64,000 bases of DNA, from contig NZ_LR699555.1 in the NCBI RefSeq assembly GCF_902459535.1, forward strand, positions 62,001-126,000, in the 5' to 3' direction. Numbering within the stretch: position 1 is the first letter of the stretch; each line of letters starts with the position of its first letter. The position numbers were made by a program, and so were the translations under genes. The notes under the pieces were generated by a model. The model saw only the letters and a list, made by a program, of their open reading frames with translations, had not been told where the DNA came from and did not search any database. Below, in pieces: positions 1 through 7,598 of the stretch. Source of the DNA: Paraburkholderia dioscoreae. GTDB lineage: Bacteria; Pseudomonadota; Gammaproteobacteria; Burkholderiales; Burkholderiaceae.

Positions 1-458
1 CGGATGAGTGCTTCGCCCATGCAGCGCAGCGCCGCAACATCAATGTGAATTTGCTGCGGGCGATCGGCAAGGTCGAGTCGAACTACAGACCGTATGTGAC
101 CAACGCCGACACCAACGCGATTGGGGTGATGCAGATCATGCCATTCCACCTGAACTGGTTAAAGAAGTACGGCATCTACGAACGCGATCTCTTTGACGCC
201 TGTACCAATATCAACGTGGGCGCGTTCCTGCTGGCCGACTTCATCCGTATGTACGGCGATACCTGGCGTGCGGTCGGCGCATATGGCGCCGGTATCAAAC
301 CAGACAAGGAGCAGGCGCGGATCAAGTACGCCCGCCTGGTGCAGGCGACGTACGAGCGGATTACACAGAAGCCCTCGACCAGTCCGGTTCCGGCGCACTC
401 GAGCCGCACGGCCGACCCCGTGCAACCCGAAAGACCAACTTTGGTGGTGCAGCAATGA
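1..458 (+). CDS. Lytic transglycosylase, 5' truncated by window edge
   Basis: Visible part of a periplasmic peptidoglycan lytic transglycosylase with an SLT-type fold, of the kind that opens the cell wall for a conjugation channel. The frame is open from base 3, so the start and signal peptide lie outside the window and 151 residues remain. The catalytic motif AIGKVESNY is encoded at 60-86 (Glu codon 75-77), followed by GVMQIMP and NINVGAFLLADF, all typical of the SLT domain. Its TGA overlaps the traW ATG (455-458), which suggests translational coupling. The family call is firm; the mating role is inferred from the tra genes that follow. Confidence 0.88.
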   Translation, partial: DECFAHAAQRRNINVNLLRAIGKVESNYRPYVTNADTNAIGVMQIMPFHLNWLKKYGIYERDLFDACTNINVGAFLLADFIRMYGDTWRAVGAYGAGIKPDKEQARIKYARLVQATYERITQKPSTSPVPAHSSRTADPVQPERPTLVVQQ

Positions 459-1123
459 AACAGATACTTCCGATAACACTGCTGCTCTTGACGGCGACTG
501 CTGCGAATCTGTCTTGCGCGGAGGATCTTGGAGTCAAGGCTCAGACATACGCGCTGGATCGCGATGCAGGCGAGCAGATCAAGGATGTCATGCGCAAAAA
601 GCAGGCGAGCGGGGAGCTTGACCAGTTCTGGAAGAACTACCGCGACCGCACGATCGCGTCGATCAAGAACCCGCCATCGCTTGGCATCCGAAGCGACTAC
701 ACGGCGCGAACGGAGCTGCGCGAACTGCGGTTCGTCGTCCCGTCCGATTACAAAGACCAGGATGGACGGGTCATCGTGAAGCGGGGGACGGTGATCGAAC
801 CGCTCAAGATCATGCCGCTGACCAGCGGCCTTCTCTTCATTGACGGAAACGACCCGCAACAGGTTGCGTACGCCGTCAGGCGCAGCCAGAACGAACCGCT
901 GAAGATCGTGCTCACAGCGGGGTCCCCGTACCTCATGCGGATCAAGTACCGCAATGTGCCGTGGCATGGCGGCATGGGCGTGCCGTTCTACTTTGACCAG
1001 CGAAAGATGATCATCAGCAGCCTTTCAAAGCTCTATGGCGTCGAGATCAACAGCGTGCCAGCCGCGCTCGTTCAGCAGGGCGACAAGCTCGCAATCCAGT
1101 TCGGTATGGGAGTCTCAAATTGA
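455..1123 (+). CDS. traW: F-type conjugation pilus assembly protein TraW
   Basis: 222-residue periplasmic protein needed for F-pilus assembly; TraW works with TrbC and TraU. An N-terminal signal peptide (hydrophobic residues about 4-20, cleavage after SCA) is followed by the family hallmark DLGVKAQTYAL. The later segments ELRFVVPSDYKDQDGRV and LLFIDGNDPQQV match the TraW core. Length agrees with F TraW (about 210 residues). The gene overlaps its upstream neighbour by ATGA and the downstream traU start by TTGA, so it sits inside one polycistronic unit. Confidence 0.9.
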   Translation: MKQILPITLLLLTATAANLSCAEDLGVKAQTYALDRDAGEQIKDVMRKKQASGELDQFWKNYRDRTIASIKNPPSLGIRSDYTARTELRELRFVVPSDYKDQDGRVIVKRGTVIEPLKIMPLTSGLLFIDGNDPQQVAYAVRRSQNEPLKIVLTAGSPYLMRIKYRNVPWHGGMGVPFYFDQRKMIISSLSKLYGVEINSVPAALVQQGDKLAIQFGMGVSN

Positions 1124-2148
1124 AATATCTTGTCCGTCTCTGGTTTGCCCTCGTTATTGGGTTTGGAATCTCTGGTGGCGCTCAGGCCCAGCAGATCTGC
1201 AACGGCAGCTTTCCGAATCTGATCAGCGATATCTGCTACGACTGCATTTTCCCAATCTCTATCGTGGGCGGCCTTCTGAACCTCGGTGTCTCCGGTGACG
1301 ACTACGACACGGGGGTAAGCAGTTCGCCGGTCTGCATCTGCGCGAATAACCTCGCGATCGGAACGCCTGTGTCATTTTGGGAGCCGCGCTACATGGTCGA
1401 CACAACCAACAAGCCCGGTTGCATGCCGCTGCTGGGGGGAATTGACATCAACACACCCTACAACGCCGCGGAATACGGGACCGAGAACACAACCACTGCG
1501 CCCATCGGCGGCAAGCGAAAGTCGGCCTTCATGCAGGTCAATGAGTACATCAATCCCGTCATGTCGGCTATCGGCGTGGTGGTCAACAATCCGTGCCTGG
1601 ACAACCGGTCGTTTGATGTCCCCTTTCTTAGCTGGGCGGACCCGACCTGGAACGACGACTCGCTGTCGCTCATGCTCACACCCTACGCCTATCCATTCGC
1701 CGGCGTCCCCAGCATCGCAGCCGAATTGCCGGATGCGATCTCGGCGACCTTCGGCTTTCCGATGCAGATCCTCTTTTGGGTGGCGGGCGCATGGGGGCCC
1801 ATGTACCCCCTGGACGGCAACGTTGCGGTGGCGAACACACCGGAACAGGTTTCTCACCTGATGATCGCGCGGATCTTCGCAAAGCTGCACGCCGCAGGCG
1901 CCCAGCAGAGTTCAGCGGGGCAGGATGCACTCGACTCGTGTGGCGCACTCGGCGTACCGCAGCTGGTGATGGATAAACGCCAGTACAAGACCAACCGCAC
2001 GTTCCCGTTCCCGGACAACATGTGCACGCCGATCGGCCGACCGCTTGCATTTCAGGAAGTCGGCGCCACCCGTCCGCAGGACAAGGACTATGGCTATTTC
2101 GTGTTTCAGCGCAAGGATTGCTGCGCAACGATGTCGCTCGCCCAGTAA
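1120..2148 (+). CDS. traU: F-type conjugation protein TraU
   Basis: 342-residue periplasmic TraU, required for F-type DNA transfer and pilus assembly. The start is taken as TTG at 1120, which overlaps the traW stop and is preceded by GGGAG. A signal peptide ending in AQA is followed by the TraU signature ICNGSFPNLISDICYDCIFP and a Cys-rich body (CICANN, PCLDNRSFD, a CC pair near the C terminus). Length matches F TraU (about 330). The next gene starts 10 bp downstream. Confidence 0.93.
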   Translation: MKYLVRLWFALVIGFGISGGAQAQQICNGSFPNLISDICYDCIFPISIVGGLLNLGVSGDDYDTGVSSSPVCICANNLAIGTPVSFWEPRYMVDTTNKPGCMPLLGGIDINTPYNAAEYGTENTTTAPIGGKRKSAFMQVNEYINPVMSAIGVVVNNPCLDNRSFDVPFLSWADPTWNDDSLSLMLTPYAYPFAGVPSIAAELPDAISATFGFPMQILFWVAGAWGPMYPLDGNVAVANTPEQVSHLMIARIFAKLHAAGAQQSSAGQDALDSCGALGVPQLVMDKRQYKTNRTFPFPDNMCTPIGRPLAFQEVGATRPQDKDYGYFVFQRKDCCATMSLAQ

Positions 2149-2158
2149 AGGACAGGCA

Positions 2159-2659
2159 ATGAAAAAGATTCTCGCTTTGCTCACCCTTGCGGCCGCGTGC
2201 ACCAGCGCGCGCGCCGACGGGACGCTGCTTCAGACAATGACGGCCAGGTGGAACACCTTCATCTTCGTGTCGACACAGATGCCCCGGCAGTCGCTGATCG
2301 AGCTTGCCCGGGAGGCAAGCATGGCGCACGCGGTGATTGTGTTGACAGGCTTTGGCGGCCCCGGTGAAACCTTGACCTCGACGCAGGCATTCGCAGCGGA
2401 AATCAACAACGTCTGCTGCCAGAAGCAGCCGGCGCGCTGGCTCATCGATCCCGTCCTGACCAAGCGCTACCACGTCACGGCGGCCCCCACTTTCGTGGTC
2501 GGCCATGGCAGCAGCGACAACCCGGGCGAATACTCGAAAGTGTCTGGCGATATGAGCCTTTCGCAAGCGCTGAAGTTCTTCGCGCAGGACTCGAAACTGG
2601 TCTCAGCAAGCGACTTCGCCAAGCGGGTCTACTACTCCGCTTACGGCGACAAATATTAA
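2159..2659 (+). CDS. trbC: F-type pilin assembly protein TrbC
   Basis: 166-residue secreted protein of the TrbC family, a thioredoxin-fold factor that acts with TraW in pilus assembly. The ATG at 2159 is chosen because AAAGGACAGG precedes it and the following residues form a clear signal peptide (MKKILALLTLAAACTSARA). The core FIFVSTQMPRQSLIELA and the segment with VLTGFGGPGE fit the TrbC family. It directly follows traU, as in F. Confidence 0.85.
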   Translation: MKKILALLTLAAACTSARADGTLLQTMTARWNTFIFVSTQMPRQSLIELAREASMAHAVIVLTGFGGPGETLTSTQAFAAEINNVCCQKQPARWLIDPVLTKRYHVTAAPTFVVGHGSSDNPGEYSKVSGDMSLSQALKFFAQDSKLVSASDFAKRVYYSAYGDKY

Positions 2660-2688
2660 TTGTGGTCAGTTCGTCTAGTGATTAAAAT
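2660..2688 (+). promoter_or_regulatory. Promoter-like element shared with 46874-46902
   Basis: TTGTGG (2660-2665), a 17-bp spacer and TAAAAT (2683-2688) form a good sigma-70 promoter. The -10 ends only 6 bp before the ATG at 2695, so a transcript would be nearly leaderless for that gene, and it may serve traL and later genes. The -35 region, parts of the spacer (GTCAGT...AGTGAT) and the -10 recur almost unchanged on the - strand at 46874-46902. This points to a shared regulator rather than chance. Confidence 0.6.
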
Positions 2689-2694
2689 AAAGGT

Positions 2695-3171
2695 ATGAAC
2701 AAACGCCAATTACTCATCTGGATCTGTGCCGCGATGCCCGCAAGTGTTGCTGCGGCGCTGCCGAATGACGCGGTCACCTATATCGAACACGGCCCCTATG
2801 GTGCCGGTGCCGCAACGCTGCAACCCGCAAACGGCGGTTTATACGTCTACTCGACCAACCCCTCGGTCGACGGTCGCGGCAACGTGCGCTACATGATCGG
2901 CAAGCCGCCTCGTCAGAACTACGATCTCTTTAGCGCGAAGGAAGAGGAGGCCCTGTATCAGATGCGGGCCGATCAGATCTCGGCGATCGAGTCTGCACGT
3001 ACCCGCGCACGGATGAAGCGCACGCGCTTTCATGCGCAGCCGAAATTGAACTGGCCGAAAGTCGTGGTGGTCGGTGACAGGACCTGCGTGCCCCAGCTCA
3101 AGTTTGCGGAGGCATCTGACTGGAAAGAACATCTCGTCTGCTGGAACGCGGGAGCCGCCCATGTCGAATAA
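2695..3171 (+). CDS. Secreted protein of unknown function in tra operon
   Basis: 158-residue protein that I do not recognise. It has an N-terminal signal peptide (MNKRQLLIWICAAMPASVAA) and then a Gly/Tyr-rich segment. A basic, helical region (residues about 85-115, SARTRARMKRTRF) precedes a C-terminal part with two Cys (TCVPQ and LVCWNAG) that could form a disulfide. It lies between trbC and traL and overlaps the traL start by 11 bp. A role in the transfer apparatus is inferred from position only. Confidence 0.6.
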   Translation: MNKRQLLIWICAAMPASVAAALPNDAVTYIEHGPYGAGAATLQPANGGLYVYSTNPSVDGRGNVRYMIGKPPRQNYDLFSAKEEEALYQMRADQISAIESARTRARMKRTRFHAQPKLNWPKVVVVGDRTCVPQLKFAEASDWKEHLVCWNAGAAHVE

Positions 3172-3523
3172 TTCATTCCGAATTCCGAAGCACGGCGGAT
3201 CCGAAAGCGCTTTCCTCGGTGTCGAATTCAAGGATACGTACATCCTGATCGTCAGCGTCTTCGTCGCGCTGATCGCCGGAAAGGTGTGGGGCACTGGGGC
3301 ATATCTAGGCATTCCTTTCGTCGGCTACCACGCGAACCGCAAATATCTCGAATGGCGCAGCACGCGGCTTCCCGGTTTCGTAACCGTGTGGCTGTTCAGG
3401 TTCGGACTGGCGAAGTACTCGAATGGCTTCCAGTCGCAGCGCACAGTGTTCGTTGGAGACGCGAAGGTCATCAACCCCGGCTCTAAACGGCTCCTCAATC
3501 GCATTCTCCCTGACGGGGAGTAA
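3161..3523 (+). CDS. traL: F-type conjugation protein TraL
   Basis: 120-residue inner-membrane TraL, the F-type counterpart of VirB3. The ATG at 3161 (MSNNSFRIPKHGG) overlaps the upstream gene. One hydrophobic segment (YILIVSVFVALIAGKVWG, about residues 25-42) is followed by the conserved RSTRLPGFVTVWLFRFGL stretch. It is somewhat longer than F TraL (91 residues). The order traL-traE-traK-traB-traV that follows is the standard F-type core. Confidence 0.85.
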   Translation: MSNNSFRIPKHGGSESAFLGVEFKDTYILIVSVFVALIAGKVWGTGAYLGIPFVGYHANRKYLEWRSTRLPGFVTVWLFRFGLAKYSNGFQSQRTVFVGDAKVINPGSKRLLNRILPDGE

Positions 3524-3535
3524 CAGGAAAGCGCT

Positions 3536-4135
3536 ATGGATCTTCCAAACCGCAACAAATCGGTTGCTGAATTAAATAAAAGAAACGGCCTGCTCAGCAT
3601 TGGCGTCGCGTGCATCGGCGTCGCGATGTTGATCCTCGCGATCAAGGTCTTCTTTACCAACGTTGTTGTCGTAAATCGGGTTCCGGGCATGCCCGATGGC
3701 GCGAAGATTGAGAAGAACGGGATGGACACGGGCGCGAAGCGGGCTATCGCGTACGCAGTAACAAATGCCCTCGCGTCGGTCAATCCCAGCAACGGCGAAA
3801 GCACGAAGCAGTTCGTACAGCCCTTTCTGTCAGCCGCCGCATACACGAAGGTCAGCCAGGCAATTGATGCCAAGGTTGCAATGCTGAGCGCGCAGCACGA
3901 GCTAGGCAGCTACTACTTCGTGCTGCGTGGTTTCGACCAGGACGAAAAGCTTGGGCGGGTATTCGTTAGAGGCGACCTGCATACGGTGAACGCAGCGAAA
4001 GACACCGCCGAGCCGTATGTTTTCGACTTCCCGGTTCACTTCGAGAACTACCAGATGATTCTTGACGATGTCGCTTCGTACCCGGGTGACAAGGTCCATA
4101 ACTCCCAGTGGATTCAGGCTCAAACGAAAAAATGA
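3536..4135 (+). CDS. traE: F-type conjugation protein TraE (VirB8-like)
   Basis: 199-residue TraE, an inner-membrane protein with a periplasmic VirB8-type domain that scaffolds the secretion channel. A short cytoplasmic N terminus, one transmembrane helix (about residues 20-42) and a periplasmic domain can be seen (FVQPFLSAAAYTKV, GSYYFVLRGFDQDEKLGRV). Length agrees with F TraE (188). AGGAAAGCGCT precedes the ATG. The stop overlaps the traK ATG (4132-4135). Confidence 0.88.
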   Translation: MDLPNRNKSVAELNKRNGLLSIGVACIGVAMLILAIKVFFTNVVVVNRVPGMPDGAKIEKNGMDTGAKRAIAYAVTNALASVNPSNGESTKQFVQPFLSAAAYTKVSQAIDAKVAMLSAQHELGSYYFVLRGFDQDEKLGRVFVRGDLHTVNAAKDTAEPYVFDFPVHFENYQMILDDVASYPGDKVHNSQWIQAQTKK

Positions 4136-5088
4136 TGCAACCAACGAACCGCTATCTGGCCGCGCTGCTCTTTGCGTCGATGGGCCTCTCTGTATCCGGA
4201 CCCGCTCGCGCCGACGGTGCGCCCGCAGCTGTGGACTTTGCCCAGCCTGCTCCTGCCACGGCTGCGACGCAGCCGGCGGTCGGTAAGCGCAAGCCCACGC
4301 ACACCGCGCAAAAGAAGGCGCGGGATCCGCTCGTCGTCGACCCGTCGATCGCTGTGAAGGCGACGGCCCCGAAAGAAATCAATCTCCCGGGCGTGCTGAC
4401 GGTCCCGGGCGAAAGCCTTGACGTCATCGACCCGACCAAGGCGCAGAAGGTTAGCTGGACAAATGGTGGCTCCAAGACCGTGTACATGAGCGTCAACGAG
4501 CCGAATCGCATCCAGTTGCCCTTCAAGAACCCCTACATCGTGCAGACCAGCGACATCAAGGTAGAACGTCGCCCGGTCAGTAACAACATTTACGTCTACT
4601 GGCCCGCTTTGCCTGCTCAGCCGCGGCAGCTCTTTATCGAGCCGCCCGGTGGTGGTCCGGCGCTGGGGCTCGAACTTGTCCCGAAAGACATTCCGGCGCA
4701 AACGGTACTCGTCACGGACGATACGGGCATTGTGTCCGGTCGCCAGAAGCCGAAAGCCGATAGCAGCGACTACATCAGCCATGTGCAGGACGTCATGGAA
4801 ACGGTCGCTCGCGGTCGCGCTCCCGACGGTTACTCGCAGGTCGACGTGGCGTTGCCGCCGATCGTCATGGATGGGCTGACCCTCACCGTCGACTCCCGTT
4901 ACAGCGATCGGGACGGCGATATCTACGTCTACACGGTTCGCAATCCGGGACAACAACGCGCGCTGCTGCGCGAACAGGAGTTCGACGGCGCGAACGTACT
5001 TGCTGTTTCGATCTTCCCGAAGCCGCTCCTCCTGCCGGGTGAAAAAACGAAAGTCATTGTGCTTGCCCGCAAGCGTGAGGAACAGTAA
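4132..5088 (+). CDS. traK: F-type conjugation protein TraK (VirB9-like secretin)
   Basis: 318-residue outer-membrane-associated TraK, which with TraV and TraB forms the F-type core complex. The ATG at 4132 is preferred because it overlaps the traE stop and begins a signal peptide ending in ARADG. An Ala/Pro/Lys-rich linker precedes the conserved secretin-like domain (PNRIQLPFKNPYIVQTSD near residues 123-140) and ends with FPKPLLLPGEKTKVIVL, typical of the TraK C terminus. It is longer than F TraK (242), mainly through the N-terminal linker. Confidence 0.88.
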   Translation: MMQPTNRYLAALLFASMGLSVSGPARADGAPAAVDFAQPAPATAATQPAVGKRKPTHTAQKKARDPLVVDPSIAVKATAPKEINLPGVLTVPGESLDVIDPTKAQKVSWTNGGSKTVYMSVNEPNRIQLPFKNPYIVQTSDIKVERRPVSNNIYVYWPALPAQPRQLFIEPPGGGPALGLELVPKDIPAQTVLVTDDTGIVSGRQKPKADSSDYISHVQDVMETVARGRAPDGYSQVDVALPPIVMDGLTLTVDSRYSDRDGDIYVYTVRNPGQQRALLREQEFDGANVLAVSIFPKPLLLPGEKTKVIVLARKREEQ

Positions 5089-5090
5089 GC

Positions 5091-6425
5091 ATGGAAATGC
5101 CATCTTTCATTGAGCAGAAAAAGCAGGAATGGCTGGACATGGAGCCCAAGTTCCGCAATCTGATCATCGCAGTTGCAGGGCTCGGAACAGCGTTCATTGG
5201 CTATCAGCACTTCACACGCCAAGCTCCGGCGCCAAGCGCAACTGCAGCATTGCCCACGCAATCCATCCCCGCCGCTGCGCCTGGTGCTCCTGCGCCGCAG
5301 CAGCCGACGTTCGCGGGGCAGGTGAACGGCGTACTGCCGACGTCCCCGCGCAACCAGGGGCTCGAAGACTTGGCTGCCAAAATCGACACAATGCAGGGAC
5401 AGCTCAATGCGTTGAAGAACGGCCAGCCCACGACGGGTGGAACTCAGATGGGCAATGTGCGCGTCGGCAACCTGCCCACGAGCCCGGCCGCACCTATGGC
5501 TGCAAGCGGTGCGCCGGACGCCACCAATGCGCTGGGCAAGGATCTCCCTGCGGCCGTCAGTTTCGATCAGCCCGGCTCACGCTCTGCGACGACTGCAGCT
5601 GCCGCGCCGGACGGGCAGACGCCGGCCGCAGCATCGCTCGACGAGCCCCCCCTGCCTGTTGCTCCTGCACGGCCCGTCATGGTTGCCGACCCGGTCGAAA
5701 AGGTTGCGGCCGACGACGCAAATAAAAAGCCAGATCTCGTTCTGCCGATGTACACGGGCATCGAGGCGGTGATGTTGTCTGGCATCAACGCGCGCCCGAG
5801 TGGATCAAGCGGGGGCGCAGCGGGTAGCGTCACTTCGGCGATCGACGTAGGCGCACCGTTCGTGTCCCGCGTGAAGGGTGTCGCGATCATGCCGAATTCC
5901 TGGAAAGCGTCCGATCTCGCGAACTGCTTTATCGGCGGCGCTGCCACGGCAGTGCTCAGTGCCGAACGCGCCTACGGCATTGCCGACCACATCAGCTGCA
6001 TTTTCAAGAACGGCGACGTCTACGAAGCCCCGATGAAGGCCTATGCGCTAGACGTTGACGGCACGCTTGGGCTGGCAGGGAAGGTCGTGAACAAGCAGGG
6101 CGCAATGCTGATGCAGGCTGCGCTGACCGGCATGGCGGCAGGCCTCGGCTCCGCACTCGCTCCAACCGCGGTTCCTTCGTACAACACGAACGTTGGTAAC
6201 GGCCAGCAGCAGAGTTTCACCATCCCCAACCCGGGGTATCTCGCTGGTACGGCTGTAGGCCAAGGTATCAACCACGCGGCCACGGAGCTTTCGCAGTTTT
6301 ATCTGAACTTCGCCAAGGAGACGTTCCCCGTCGTCGAAGTCACTGCCGGTACCCGCGTGACTTGGATTCTCAAGGAAAGCCTCGTTTTGAAGAAGCGAAC
6401 CGCCAAGAAGGATGTTGACCAATGA
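5091..6425 (+). CDS. traB: F-type conjugation protein TraB (VirB10-like)
   Basis: 444-residue TraB, which spans the periplasm from the inner membrane to the core complex. It has a cytoplasmic N terminus, one transmembrane helix (about residues 19-36, LIIAVAGLGTAFIGY) and a long Pro/Ala-rich linker with a short coiled coil (EDLAAKIDTMQGQLNAL). A C-terminal VirB10 domain begins near residue 218 (LPMYTGIEAVMLSGINARPSG). It starts 2 bp after traK and overlaps traV by ATGA. Confidence 0.92.
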   Translation: MEMPSFIEQKKQEWLDMEPKFRNLIIAVAGLGTAFIGYQHFTRQAPAPSATAALPTQSIPAAAPGAPAPQQPTFAGQVNGVLPTSPRNQGLEDLAAKIDTMQGQLNALKNGQPTTGGTQMGNVRVGNLPTSPAAPMAASGAPDATNALGKDLPAAVSFDQPGSRSATTAAAAPDGQTPAAASLDEPPLPVAPARPVMVADPVEKVAADDANKKPDLVLPMYTGIEAVMLSGINARPSGSSGGAAGSVTSAIDVGAPFVSRVKGVAIMPNSWKASDLANCFIGGAATAVLSAERAYGIADHISCIFKNGDVYEAPMKAYALDVDGTLGLAGKVVNKQGAMLMQAALTGMAAGLGSALAPTAVPSYNTNVGNGQQQSFTIPNPGYLAGTAVGQGINHAATELSQFYLNFAKETFPVVEVTAGTRVTWILKESLVLKKRTAKKDVDQ

Positions 6426-7105
6426 AGCAGACCCGTTTCCCCACTATCCTCGCGACCGGCGCGGCGGTCACCCTCGCAATTGCTCTCACGGGGTGTTCGA
6501 GTGCATTTAACCCGATCGGCTCGAACACCTATGACTGCAACCGGAAACAGGATCCGACCAGCATCTACTGCCACAGCTTCAAGGCGGTGGAAGCCTCGAC
6601 TAACGGCGAGCTGCCGGATAGTCGCTTTGACCGCGAACTGAAGTTCAGCCAGTACGACAAGGCGACCGAAATCGCGCCTGTTGGCGATGGCTCGCAAGCG
6701 TCGCTCAAGTCTGGATCTGGCGAGGCGGTCGTGACCAGCGCTGGCGGCCTGCCTCATCTAGGCGGGCTCGCATCGCCTCCGCAGGATGGAATGCCGGTAC
6801 GTGAGGGGCCGGTCGTCCAGCGTACATGGATCAAGCACTTCGTCGACGCCAACGACATGATGACCGGCGACACCACCGTATACAAGGAAATCGTCCCTAC
6901 CCGCTGGGCCGGATTCGACGGCGGCGATCCCGCCGGCACCCAGCAGGGGGTGTATCCCCATAGATCTGTTGAGACGAAGGTTTCCGCTGCACCTAAGGCG
7001 GAAACCGACGTGTCGCAGCGCACAGATTTCATCCAGCCGGGCAGCATGACGTCCGCTAATGAAAGTAGCCCAGGCAGCTCAATGCCGAATTCAATGCCAC
7101 AGTAA
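6422..7105 (+). CDS. traV: F-type conjugation lipoprotein TraV
   Basis: 227-residue outer-membrane lipoprotein TraV (VirB7-like part of the core complex). The lipobox ALTGC has its lipidated Cys at residue 25, followed by SSAFNPIGSNTYDC with the second and third conserved Cys (CNRKQDPTSIYC). After that the protein is poorly structured and Ser/Pro-rich, as usual in TraV. The start overlaps the traB stop. Confidence 0.88.
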   Translation: MKQTRFPTILATGAAVTLAIALTGCSSAFNPIGSNTYDCNRKQDPTSIYCHSFKAVEASTNGELPDSRFDRELKFSQYDKATEIAPVGDGSQASLKSGSGEAVVTSAGGLPHLGGLASPPQDGMPVREGPVVQRTWIKHFVDANDMMTGDTTVYKEIVPTRWAGFDGGDPAGTQQGVYPHRSVETKVSAAPKAETDVSQRTDFIQPGSMTSANESSPGSSMPNSMPQ

Positions 7106-7120
7106 ATGACGAGGAAACCA

Positions 7121-7510
7121 ATGAAACAACAAGCCGCAGTAAGCCAGCTGAACACCCCCGCACGCTCTTTCCGTGCGGTCGCGGTCATGGTACTCACCAT
7201 GGGCGCGATGCTCATTTCCGTCGGTGCGCTTAACGGCGGCACAGCACTCGCTGCGAGCGCCTGGGACACGTTCGTGTCGACGATCCAGACCATGCTGGGC
7301 AGCACTCTTGTGATGGGCCTGGTGCTGCTCTCGCTGATCGTCACGATCTGGCAACTCGCACATGGTCAGGGCTACCGAAACCTCACGGTCGTGCTCGGCA
7401 TTCTGGCGACCGCGTTGATCGGCCCGTCGCTCGTGCAAACCGTGGCAACGGCAACGGGTGTTCAGGGCGCCGAAAGCTCCGTGCAAATGAGCGTCGACAT
7501 CTCGAAGTAA
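7121..7510 (+). CDS. traA: Putative F-type pilin TraA
   Basis: Probable propilin. The ATG at 7121 is preferred over the one at 7106 because GAGGAAACC lies 7 bp upstream; this gives 129 residues. A long leader (about 45 residues, ending GTALAASA) precedes two hydrophobic helices (TLVMGLVLLSLIVTIWQL and LTVVLGILATALIG) separated by a short polar turn, the pilin pattern. Its place between traV and traC is that of traA in SXT/R391-type systems. A strong hairpin follows at 7543-7571, as is common after pilin genes. Confidence 0.75.
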   Translation: MKQQAAVSQLNTPARSFRAVAVMVLTMGAMLISVGALNGGTALAASAWDTFVSTIQTMLGSTLVMGLVLLSLIVTIWQLAHGQGYRNLTVVLGILATALIGPSLVQTVATATGVQGAESSVQMSVDISK

Positions 7511-7518
7511 CCCCTCCA

Positions 7519-7534
7519 CTTTCGCATGCGAAAG
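7519..7534. promoter_or_regulatory. 16-bp perfect palindrome CTTTCGCATGCGAAAG
   Basis: Perfect palindrome between traA and traC. Its inner 14 bp (TTTCGCATGCGAAA) recur exactly at 18816-18829, just downstream of the traG block. Both copies are intergenic. Long perfect palindromes of this shape are typical of operators and of ParB/parS-type sites; the bound protein is unknown. Confidence 0.5.
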
Positions 7535-7542
7535 GTATAACG

Positions 7543-7571
7543 CGCGGCGTGCCCCGTTGGGGTACGCCGCG
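7543..7571 (+). terminator. Hairpin after traA, stabilising or attenuating
   Basis: 13-bp stem with a 3-nt GTT loop; the only non-Watson-Crick pair is a G-U that is good on the + strand RNA. No T-run follows (TTCCGCTGA), so it is more likely a partial terminator or an mRNA-stabilising structure that raises pilin expression over traC. Confidence 0.5.
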
Positions 7572-7598
7572 TTCCGCTGACGCCGAGAGAGATCCATC

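Noticed and set aside
176..967. 263-codon - strand frame across traW and the transglycosylase
   Set aside because: Antisense shadow of two clearly assigned genes.
7106..7120. Upstream ATG at 7106 as the traA start
   Set aside because: It overlaps the traV stop and lacks a ribosome binding site, whereas the ATG at 7121 has GAGGAA at good distance.
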